This document shows positions 1 through 5,599 of a stretch of DNA of 6,686 nt, piece after piece. Origin of the DNA: Aliicoccus sp041838435 (GTDB lineage: Bacteria > Bacillota > Bacilli > Staphylococcales > Salinicoccaceae); the NCBI GenBank assembly GCA_041838435.1, contig JBGYPO010000027.1:1-6686 (forward strand), given 5' to 3'. The notes under the pieces are model-generated. The model saw only the letters and a list, made by a program, of their open reading frames with translations, was not told the origin of the DNA and searched no databases. A program made the position numbers and the translations under genes. The first letter of the stretch is position 1. The number at the start of each line of letters is the position of its first letter.

Positions 1-14
1 CGAAATTTTGTATG

Positions 15-31
15 ATGTAATTAACTTACAT
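15..31. promoter_or_regulatory. Perfect 6-5-6 inverted repeat upstream of the small membrane protein gene
   Basis: ATGTAA at 15-20 and TTACAT at 26-31 are perfect inverted copies separated by TTAAC. The dyad overlaps a TATGAT hexamer (11-16) that could be a -10 box for the gene starting at 65. The matching -35 would lie off the left edge of the window, so the promoter cannot be confirmed. A dyad over the start of transcription is the layout of a repressor operator, but AT-rich DNA gives such dyads by chance, so this is a weak call. Confidence 0.25.
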
Positions 32-64
32 ATTTAAACGCACATTGAATGGAGCATACACGCT

Positions 65-289
65 ATGAATATCTTTTTATCGGCTTACTTTATAATTATT
101 GCGTTATCCTATTTTTCTATTGTATATATGAATACCACAATCAATCATGAAGTGATTATTATCGGAGCTGCCATTCTGTTCATCATCACGCTCATCGACC
201 TCTATAAAAATAAATTTAAATTCAATCCAATTAACGTCGGTATTTTACTCTTTACGCCGCTCATCATCGCGTCACTCCTGGTTCAATAA
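65..289 (+). CDS. Small three-helix membrane protein of unknown function
   Basis: I do not recognise this 74-residue protein. It is almost entirely hydrophobic, with three likely membrane segments at about residues 3-21, 30-46 and 55-73. A short polar loop (22-29, MNTTINHE) and a basic loop (47-54, YKNKFKFN) separate them. The positive-inside rule would put the second loop in the cytoplasm and the N-terminus outside. The ATG is preceded by GGAG at 51-54, ten bases upstream, an acceptable Shine-Dalgarno. The last 18 bp overlap the 3' end of helD on the other strand, so the two genes converge with no room for a separate terminator. Hydrophobicity, the ribosome site and an ATG support a real gene. 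A chance ORF opposite helD is unlikely because almost all of it lies beyond the helD stop. No catalytic motif is visible. Confidence 0.65.
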   Translation: MNIFLSAYFIIIALSYFSIVYMNTTINHEVIIIGAAILFIITLIDLYKNKFKFNPINVGILLFTPLIIASLLVQ

Positions 290-2329
290 ATATAAATGAC
301 GGGTTGCGCGTGACGCAAGCACATAATGAACATTCAAGCGTTCGTGATACGCATCGCTATCGACAACGATCACCGTATTAAACTCAAAGCCCTTAGCCAA
401 ATAGTAGGGGAGGATGAGGTGACTGTGATTATAAATTGTATCTACGTCCTGCAGATGCTTAAATGACGGGAAGTCATCCTTGATTGCATCATGAATTTCG
501 CTGCTGACTTCACGAGACGGCGTAATAATCGCGATTTGATTATCATTATTTTGAATGATGTCGCGGATCGTTGCTGATAAAGTGCTGTACGTCACATGAT
601 GTACTGGGTCGCCATCCACAGACACAGATTGAATCGAATCTTCAATCAACGTATTTAAATATTCATTAATCTGGTTCGTTGAACGGTATGACTGAACCAA
701 ACCTTTCTGAACATGCGTGTTGGCAACTAAAGTATCCACCTGAACCGGATGCAGGCGTTGGTTTTTATCGCCTAGGCTTGTGAACGTCGCCCGCGCGTAA
801 TATGATTTCAAAGCATGATACTGAATGTTAGAATAATCCTGCACTTCATCCACGAGCACGTGTTTAAAATGCTTATCGCCAAAATCAGTAAGGTGCATGA
901 GGATCAACAACATCGGCGCCAAATCTTCATACTTATAGTCATTCCTGCGAATCGAGTCAAGTGTTTCCTGACGCACGGACTTGATTTGTAATGAATTAAT
1001 ATAGATATTCTCGATATGAATAAAACGCATGCGTTTAATCATGACATATGCTTTTTTAAAATGATTAACCGCCTTGTTATGTGCCTCACGCTTCAGCTCA
1101 AAGTCTTCACCAATGTATGTGTTAGACGCGAGCATCTCTTCATATAAATTTTCTTCTAACTTTTTCAAATCCAAATGATACTTTTTAAATAACCGGCGTC
1201 TGATGTCATGAATGCGTGCACGCATCGTCATATCACTTGAATAGTTGTAAAATTCCTGTTGCAATGTTTCTTTACTGATAAAGACCCCGTCCACCGTCAT
1301 AAGTGTACGGAAGTACATATGCTTATGCTCCAAGTTATCTAAATGGTTGTGCAGATGCTGTAAATACTGCACACTATTTTTATATGCATAACTCGTGTGA
1401 TCGAATGATTCCAACCTGCGAATATTTGCAGTCAGCGTTTCAAAATTACGCCCTTTAAAGTAGGGATGCTTATGGCGCAGTGTAAAGAATGTTGAACTCT
1501 CCACATTCTCTTCACCCAGTTCAGGTAATACATCTGACAAATAATCATTAAACACTTCGTTAGGGTTAAGCAGCAATATCTTATCCGCTGACAGTCCCAT
1601 GCGGTGATGATAGAGCAGATATGCGATACGCTGCATCGCAAGTGACGTTTTACCGCTTCCCGGCGGACCATAAACAAGGGTATCCTGATTTAACGGCTGA
1701 CGGATAATTTCATTTTGCTCCGCTTGAATCGTTGCAACAATATTTTTTAGTTTCGTCTGCGATGTATCCGTCAATAAATTTTGTAACACTTCATCCCCGA
1801 TATACATCTCACTATCGAACATGCTGAGCAGTTTAGAATTCTCAATAATAAATTGTCTGCGCCGAGACACATCCGTTGTGATTTTCTCACCACTTGGAAT
1901 ACGATATGACAATTCACCCATCTTATTCTCGTAAAACAGTCCCGCAACCGGTGTGCGCCAATCATAAATTAGAATGTTGTGATCATCATCTCGAAATGTC
2001 ATGTTACCAATATATATTGGCTCTTTATCGACAACGAGCTTACCGAAATACGGTTTCTTAATAAGTGAGTCAAGAAAGTCAATCACCTGAGTCGTTGTAT
2101 TAAACTGCATTTCCTTCATGCGAATATTTGGAAGTTCGGTCATGAACTCCATAATATCCCCATCTTCGTAATCGATGACGTTTGAGTAGTTCTCGTTCAT
2201 TTCAGTACGTGCGTCTATCATATTTTGTGTTTGCGTTTCCTTATGGCGAATGATCGTATTATAATAATGCGTAATACGGGCGACCATTTCTTTTAAATGT
2301 TGTGTTTCATATGACAATGAATCCTTCAA
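272..2329 (-). CDS. helD: RNA polymerase recycling motor ATPase HelD (class I, SF1 helicase-like)
   Basis: HelD binds RNA polymerase and uses ATP to free it from stalled or terminated complexes and from DNA. With the TTG start the protein has 685 residues; positions follow that numbering. An N-terminal coiled coil (about 1-48) is followed by an acidic stretch (DYEDGD, about 53-58), which fits the arm that class I HelD proteins insert into the polymerase secondary channel. Next come the family motif IYDWRTPV (121-128), Walker A GPPGSGKT (221-228), Walker B/motif II DEVQD (494-498), motif III GDKNQ (520-524), motif IV SYRST (547-551), motif V KGFEF (646-650) and motif VI ASRATR (672-677). All SF1 ATPase motifs are intact and in order. 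It is shorter than Bacillus subtilis HelD (774 residues), mostly through a compact middle region. The open frame extends to an ATG at 2344, but GGAGGTGG at 2342-2335 overlaps that ATG and sits correctly for the TTG at 2329. PcrA/UvrD and Rep lack the long N-terminal coil and the DWR motif, so the family call is firm. Confidence 0.93.
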   Translation of the reverse strand: MKDSLSYETQHLKEMVARITHYYNTIIRHKETQTQNMIDARTEMNENYSNVIDYEDGDIMEFMTELPNIRMKEMQFNTTTQVIDFLDSLIKKPYFGKLVVDKEPIYIGNMTFRDDDHNILIYDWRTPVAGLFYENKMGELSYRIPSGEKITTDVSRRRQFIIENSKLLSMFDSEMYIGDEVLQNLLTDTSQTKLKNIVATIQAEQNEIIRQPLNQDTLVYGPPGSGKTSLAMQRIAYLLYHHRMGLSADKILLLNPNEVFNDYLSDVLPELGEENVESSTFFTLRHKHPYFKGRNFETLTANIRRLESFDHTSYAYKNSVQYLQHLHNHLDNLEHKHMYFRTLMTVDGVFISKETLQQEFYNYSSDMTMRARIHDIRRRLFKKYHLDLKKLEENLYEEMLASNTYIGEDFELKREAHNKAVNHFKKAYVMIKRMRFIHIENIYINSLQIKSVRQETLDSIRRNDYKYEDLAPMLLILMHLTDFGDKHFKHVLVDEVQDYSNIQYHALKSYYARATFTSLGDKNQRLHPVQVDTLVANTHVQKGLVQSYRSTNQINEYLNTLIEDSIQSVSVDGDPVHHVTYSTLSATIRDIIQNNDNQIAIITPSREVSSEIHDAIKDDFPSFKHLQDVDTIYNHSHLILPYYLAKGFEFNTVIVVDSDAYHERLNVHYVLASRATRHLYLLNQE

Positions 2330-2334
2330 TCGTG

Positions 2335-2342
2335 CCACCTCC
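2335..2342 (-). promoter_or_regulatory. Shine-Dalgarno of helD that favours the TTG start
   Basis: On the minus strand GGAGGTGG is followed by five bases and then TTG (2329-2327). This is a near-ideal ribosome site for TTG. It overlaps the upstream in-frame ATG (2344-2342), which itself has only TTCAATCTC before it and no ribosome site. A TATAAT box just upstream would start the mRNA only a base or two before that ATG, which again argues for TTG. Confidence 0.7.
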
Positions 2343-2352
2343 ATGAGATTGA

Positions 2353-2382
2353 ATTATATAATGAATGTTAGAATTTTATCAG
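2353..2382 (-). promoter_or_regulatory. Probable sigma-A promoter of helD
   Basis: On the minus strand CTGATA (plus 2377-2382; four of six matches to TTGACA) and a consensus TATAAT (plus 2353-2358) are separated by 18 bp. Transcription would begin near 2346, giving a leader of about 17 bases to the TTG start. The DNA is very AT-rich, so other TATAAT-like matches exist nearby, but this pair has the best spacing relative to the gene. Confidence 0.5.
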
Positions 2383-2490
2383 TCTATAATTTGTAACTTA
2401 TATAGTATATAATAGATGTATAATAAATAGGATAAAATTGATGCGCATGCGTTTGTATAGTGGTGCGCCTTTTTCATGCCTGTGTATGAA

Positions 2491-2520
2491 TTGAATGTAA
2501 TCGTGCGAATACGATATAAT
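2491..2520 (+). promoter_or_regulatory. Probable sigma-A promoter of the exported acidic protein gene
   Basis: TTGAAT (2491-2496, four of six matches to TTGACA) and consensus TATAAT (2515-2520) are 18 bp apart. The predicted start near 2527 leaves a leader of about 30 bases. The Shine-Dalgarno AAGGTG (2545-2550) then lies seven bases before the ATG at 2558. This promoter diverges from that of helD across about 110 bp. Confidence 0.6.
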
Positions 2521-2557
2521 TAATAATAACTGTAAAAATATATAAAGGTGATAAAAA

Positions 2558-3535
2558 ATGAAAAGACTATTTTTAATAAGTGTCGCAACAGGTTTCACTG
2601 CGCTCTGTTTCGCTGTATATGGCGAGTTTGAGCATGACAACTTAGTGTCTGCAGACGAGTCAGATGATGACGTAGAAGAAATTGAAGATGATGACGTGAC
2701 TGATGATGCGACTGAAGAATCTGAAGAAGAAGAAGCCGTTGACCCATTATTAGGCGAAAAATTATTTGCTGCACTCTCACAACATGAAGCAACCTATAAC
2801 TTCTTGTTTGATGTGGAAGGTCTCGCAAATCAGACAACAGAAGTCATGGATGAACAGTACCAGGTTGAAATGGCAAAATGGTATCCATATCAATTTTTGG
2901 CAAAAACAAATCAATATGACGACTTTGCCGAAGTACCAGAAGGCATGACATTTTATATGGTCAAGCCAAACAAAATGAACGAACATGTCGTGTTTGGATT
3001 TAATGAAGAACGCGCGATTGTATTTATTAATCCACCGTTCATTCCGTTATATACAAGTATGATTTCTAATGGTATAGAATTTGAAGCAGAAGAATTATTG
3101 GGTGATGCGAGCGGGTTGTCTGACTCAGTTTTATCGCGTATTGTGATTTCAGAATCGAACTTTAATACCGATAACTTAACGAACGAACATTTTGCGAAAG
3201 TGTGGAAGTTGGTTAAAGGCGTGGATGTATCTGCAGACGAAACATTCGAAGTCCGTCACGACCTGCAGTATGTAAATGCGGACTTAAGAAATAATTCATA
3301 CGTGTACCCAGACGATACATTTGAAATCCGAGCGCTTGACAGCGAAGATAATCTAGTGTTTACGATCCAGCCAGATGGCGGCATCATGGTATACCCAGAT
3401 ATTCCATACCTTGTCGTTGGATCTGACATTGATTCCATGGAAGCGACACGCGCAGTACTAGAAAATGTTGAGATGTACCACGTGTCAGAGGTATCGGACT
3501 ATGACGTAAACGATATTATTGACCAGTTTGAATAA
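2558..3535 (+). CDS. Exported protein with an acidic linker, unknown function
   Basis: I do not recognise a family for this 325-residue protein. It begins with a Sec-type signal sequence: basic MKR, then a hydrophobic core at residues 4-21. Cleavage could follow VYG (22) or VSA (32); the latter fits the longer signals of Gram-positive bacteria. C17 follows TAL rather than a lipobox, so it is probably not a lipoprotein, and C17 is the only cysteine. Residues 33-59 are an extreme acidic linker (19 of 27 are D or E). The remaining roughly 265 residues look like a folded, mixed alpha/beta domain rich in aromatic residues, with no repeats, LPXTG sorting signal or C-terminal anchor. It is therefore predicted to be released outside or held at the wall by charge. 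The gene has its own promoter, a good Shine-Dalgarno and a strong terminator, so it is monocistronic. The acidic linker is encoded by runs of GAT, GAC and GAA, which are prone to length change between strains. An enzyme role cannot be assigned. Confidence 0.85.
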   Translation: MKRLFLISVATGFTALCFAVYGEFEHDNLVSADESDDDVEEIEDDDVTDDATEESEEEEAVDPLLGEKLFAALSQHEATYNFLFDVEGLANQTTEVMDEQYQVEMAKWYPYQFLAKTNQYDDFAEVPEGMTFYMVKPNKMNEHVVFGFNEERAIVFINPPFIPLYTSMISNGIEFEAEELLGDASGLSDSVLSRIVISESNFNTDNLTNEHFAKVWKLVKGVDVSADETFEVRHDLQYVNADLRNNSYVYPDDTFEIRALDSEDNLVFTIQPDGGIMVYPDIPYLVVGSDIDSMEATRAVLENVEMYHVSEVSDYDVNDIIDQFE

Positions 3536-3549
3536 TATTTAGATATGAG

Positions 3550-3584
3550 TGCAATCCCATGTTGGTGTGGGGTTGCATTTTTTT
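3550..3584 (+). terminator. Rho-independent terminator of the exported acidic protein gene
   Basis: TGCAATCCCA (3550-3559) pairs with TGGGGTTGCA (3568-3577) to form a 10-bp stem with one G-U pair and an 8-base loop. It is followed at once by seven T residues (3578-3584). It begins 15 bases after the stop codon. In the opposite direction there is no good T tract, so it should act mainly on plus-strand transcripts. Confidence 0.92.
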
Positions 3585-3605
3585 GGTTGTGGTGGGTAAC
3601 AGGCA

Positions 3606-3999
3606 CAGGGAGGGTTCTCGCTGCTACGCGTATGGTTAAACCGTAGCAATGAGCTTTCTCGCTGCAACGCTTATGGTCAAACCGTAGCAATGAGCTTTCT
3701 CGCTGCAACGCTTATGGTCAAACCGTAGCAATGAGCTTTCTCGCTGCGACGCTTAGGGTCAAACCGTAGCAGGGAGGGTTCTCGCTGCAACGCTTATGGT
3801 CAAACCGTAGCAATGAGCTTTCTCGCTGCAACGCGTATGGTCAAACCGTAGCAATGAGGGTTCTCGCTGCAACGCTTATGGTCAAACCGTAGCAATGAGC
3901 TTTCTCGCTGCGACGCTTATGGTCAAACCGTAGCAGGGAGGGTTCTCGCTGCAACGCTTATGGTCAAACCGTAGCAGGGAGGGTTCTCGCTGCTACGCT
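3606..3999. repeat. Array of 41-bp tandem repeats (nine full units plus partial ends)
   Basis: Full units begin at 3617, 3658, 3699, 3740, 3781, 3822, 3863, 3904 and 3945, at an exact 41-bp period. A partial tail unit (CTCGCTGCTACGCT, 3986-3999) follows, and a partial unit end (CAGGGAGGGTT, 3606-3616) precedes. Each unit starts CTCGCTGC, contains GGTCAAACCGTAGCA, and ends in either ATGAGCTTT or GGGAGGGTT, with one hybrid (unit 6, ATGAGGGTT). Units 2, 3, 5 and 7 are identical; the others differ at only a few sites (unit positions 9, 14, 17, 21 and 33-40). The period is not a multiple of three and no frame is conserved, so it is not protein-coding. It has no unique spacers, so it is not CRISPR. 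It fills most of the 472-bp gap between two convergent genes. Its function is unknown: a terminator-like or RNA-protecting structure, a protein-binding array and selfish expansion are all possible. Confidence 0.95.
3970..3997 (-). other. Strongest hairpin of the array, next to the amidohydrolase stop
   Basis: CGTAGCAGGGAG (3970-3981) can pair with CTCGCTGCTACG (3986-3997) across the loop GGTT, with 11 of 12 positions paired and one G-G mismatch. In the other units this outer stem also has a mismatch at unit position 9 (A or G there instead of T). On the minus strand the hairpin begins 11 bases after the amidohydrolase stop codon. It is not followed by a T tract in that direction, so it is not a standard intrinsic terminator. 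It could still slow RNA polymerase or protect the transcript 3' end. This role is inferred only from position and pairing. Confidence 0.45.
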
Positions 4000-4007
4000 C
4001 GCTATAC

Positions 4008-5222
4008 TTAAATACCAAACTTCCTATTAATTCCTTCGACATCCACTTTATGGCTGACAATGTTATCGTAACTGTAATATTTGCCACCGACAATTACGGC
4101 AGAAGCACCCAAAAAATTCTGGAATGACTCGAGCGGGTTCTTATCTAGCACGACATAGTTCTCATGATTACCCACAACAGATTGCGGCTCAACAACTGCT
4201 TTATATAGAACGTCTTCAGCCGACAATCCAAGCTCATTAAATATCTCGAGCTCCTCAATCATGCTGAGGCCGGGATAATTCCAAAATCCTGCGGGTGCAT
4301 CGGTGCCTAGAAATACAGAACCACCGATATCCATATAGCGTTTCGTAATAATTTTCATCATCGCGTATTCCCACTCGGCATAGCGCTTGTAGTTTGCACT
4401 GCGGTGGGGATCAAGCTGTTCAAACATCGCATCCAGCGTCACAGCTCGATCCTGCCGCATCAATTCAATCCACTCACTATCAGGCACAGTGATTTTACCC
4501 AGTGCATTTTTCCGATAAAGTGCGAGCGTCGGCACGAGTATAATGTCTTTTAACTTCAAAACTTCTAACACATCATTTAAATGTTCATCGTCAAACTCCA
4601 CAGTTTGTGACTTAAACATTGTTTCAAAATCCCCCGGTGCATAATCATCATACAAACATTGCAATATCCCTGATGCATGCTCTAAATATTTCACGCCTAA
4701 ATTGGCTGCTTCAATCGCATTCACATGTGCTGCATGAATTAAATCAGCTGCAACGAATACACCCAAGTCATCAGCAGCTTTAACCACAGCCGCTAAAACA
4801 TCAGGTTTAATATGTCCATATACCTTAATAAACGTCGCACCCTGATTTATATTTTCTTGAACAACGGCTAACGCCTCATCAATATCATCGGTTGCGACAT
4901 GACCGTCACCGGTCGGTCCCCATAAACCAGGCGCGCCATCAATCATGCGGTACGTCGGGTAAATTCGAGGCGCAACTTCATCAATCGTTTTAACTAATTC
5001 AAACATGCCCGTTGTGTTACGCACATTCGTCACACCACTTAACAAATAATACTTCGCATAAAAAGGACTGATGTGCGTGTGCATGTCAGTAAGACCCGGC
5101 ATAACATATTGACCTGACGCGTCAATCACCAAATCATCATCTGACTCAATCACAAAACTCACATTCTCTACAAACGTCTTACCTGCCACATCATAAACAA
5201 ACCCATTCTGCACCGTAATCAT
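4008..5222 (-). CDS. Amidohydrolase family metal-dependent hydrolase (imidazolonepropionase/prolidase-like)
   Basis: This 404-residue protein is a cyclic amidohydrolase of the COG1228 type, a TIM-barrel metallohydrolase that cleaves amide or related bonds in small molecules or dipeptides. After an N-terminal beta domain, MPGLTDMHTH places the metal-binding HxH at H48 and H50. FIKVYG gives K133, the usual place of the carbamylated bridging lysine. H163 or H166 in ADLIHAAH and H182 in YLEHAS fit the later histidines, and GTDAPAG gives the catalytic D308. The length is typical and no piece is missing. No signal peptide or membrane segment is present, so it should be cytoplasmic. The ATG directly abuts the stop of the upstream membrane-protein gene. 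Its Shine-Dalgarno (AGAGGAAAG) lies within the end of that gene, so translation is probably coupled. The substrate cannot be told from sequence; related proteins include Xaa-Arg/Xaa-Lys dipeptidases and imidazolonepropionase. HutI is unlikely because no hut genes are nearby. Confidence 0.88.
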   Translation of the reverse strand: MITVQNGFVYDVAGKTFVENVSFVIESDDDLVIDASGQYVMPGLTDMHTHISPFYAKYYLLSGVTNVRNTTGMFELVKTIDEVAPRIYPTYRMIDGAPGLWGPTGDGHVATDDIDEALAVVQENINQGATFIKVYGHIKPDVLAAVVKAADDLGVFVAADLIHAAHVNAIEAANLGVKYLEHASGILQCLYDDYAPGDFETMFKSQTVEFDDEHLNDVLEVLKLKDIILVPTLALYRKNALGKITVPDSEWIELMRQDRAVTLDAMFEQLDPHRSANYKRYAEWEYAMMKIITKRYMDIGGSVFLGTDAPAGFWNYPGLSMIEELEIFNELGLSAEDVLYKAVVEPQSVVGNHENYVVLDKNPLESFQNFLGASAVIVGGKYYSYDNIVSHKVDVEGINRKFGI

Positions 5223-5477
5223 TTAATCTTTCCTCTCGTCATCATTCGAATATTGTGACGATACGCGCGCGCGTACTTTATCTAATATTTCATCACGGCT
5301 ATTCTTCTTCGAACCACGTTTCGTCTGACGAAACAGGAAAAAAGCATATAGTATCATCGCCGCACCAACAAACGCCGCTGAGAGTGCAGATTGATTATCA
5401 ACTTGTAGATAAGACAAACCAGCCGCAAATAGTATGACGCCAATGAGTAAGATGAGGGGCGCTAATATTTTTTTCAT
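5223..5477 (-). CDS. Small two-helix membrane protein of unknown function
   Basis: I do not recognise this 84-residue protein. It starts MKK and has two likely membrane helices at about residues 4-24 and 31-49, joined by a short loop (LQVDNQ). A highly charged tail (50-84) follows, rich in K and R and ending NDDERKD. The positive-inside rule puts both ends in the cytoplasm as a hairpin. The open frame begins 14 codons earlier, at an ATG at 5519. The ATG at 5477 is preferred because AGGAGAG lies eight bases before it, whereas the upstream ATG has no ribosome site and lies at or before the likely start of transcription. The stop codon is immediately followed by the ATG of the amidohydrolase gene, so the pair forms a two-gene operon. 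Nothing in the sequence shows a functional link to the hydrolase beyond this coupling. Confidence 0.75.
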   Translation of the reverse strand: MKKILAPLILLIGVILFAAGLSYLQVDNQSALSAAFVGAAMILYAFFLFRQTKRGSKKNSRDEILDKVRARVSSQYSNDDERKD

Positions 5478-5485
5478 TAAGATAA

Positions 5486-5492
5486 CTCTCCT
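5486..5492 (-). promoter_or_regulatory. Shine-Dalgarno that sets the start of the small membrane protein at 5477
   Basis: AGGAGAG on the minus strand is followed by eight bases and the ATG at 5477-5475. It lies inside the 14 extra codons of the longer open frame, which makes the upstream ATG at 5519 an unlikely start. Confidence 0.7.
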
Positions 5493-5509
5493 ATTAATAG
5501 AATGATTTA

Positions 5510-5518
5510 ATTTTAACA
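5510..5518 (-). promoter_or_regulatory. Possible extended -10 promoter of the membrane protein-amidohydrolase operon
   Basis: On the minus strand TGTTAAAAT reads as an extended -10 (TGn followed by TAAAAT). No good -35 is seen at 16-18 bp upstream, which extended -10 promoters can tolerate. Transcription would start near 5503, about ten bases before the Shine-Dalgarno. Confidence 0.35.
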
Positions 5519-5559
5519 TGGATTTTTATCGGTTAGACGTTTAACATTACGACCTGATG

Positions 5560-5565
5560 TATAAT
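5560..5565 (+). promoter_or_regulatory. -10 box of the Nudix gene promoter
   Basis: A consensus TATAAT lies 34 bases before the Nudix ATG, and the predicted start near 5572 gives a leader of about 28 bases. No convincing -35 is found at 16-18 bp; the TTTAAC and TTAGAC matches nearby are at the wrong distance. The Shine-Dalgarno AAAGGAG (5586-5592) sits seven bases before the ATG. Confidence 0.45.
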
Positions 5566-5599
5566 AGGTAGTATGAGACAAATTTAAAGGAGATTTCCA

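Noticed and set aside
308..325. Terminator-like hairpin TTGCG...CGCAA beyond the small membrane protein gene
   Set aside because: The stem is short (five pairs), lies in helD coding sequence, and has no T tract after it.
1432..1965. Two short minus-strand ORFs (1432-1677 and 1771-1965) inside helD
   Set aside because: Both lie in a different frame within the intact helD reading frame, which carries all SF1 motifs across this stretch.
2600..2612. Lipoprotein signal at C17 of the exported protein
   Set aside because: The residues before the cysteine are T-A-L; a lipobox needs G, A or S at -1. The hydrophobic core also continues past the cysteine.
2398..2640. Minus-strand ORF of 80 residues across the divergent promoter region
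   Set aside because: It covers both predicted promoters and the start of the exported protein gene, and it has no ribosome site. The hydrophobic look comes from AT-rich DNA.
2595..2837. Minus-strand ORF opposite the acidic linker
   Set aside because: Its low-complexity H, L, Q and R composition is the reverse reading of the GAT/GAA runs and is a shadow of the real gene.
3499..3708. Minus-strand ORF of 69 residues running into the repeat array
   Set aside because: It lies antisense to the exported protein gene's 3' end and its terminator. It has no ribosome site, and the 41-bp period shifts frame at each unit.
3606..3999. CRISPR array
   Set aside because: The full 41-bp period is conserved, with no unique spacers between short repeats, and no cas genes are nearby.
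5255..5437. Plus-strand ORF of 60 residues opposite the two-helix membrane protein gene
   Set aside because: It is antisense to a better-supported gene, with no ribosome site or protein-like features.
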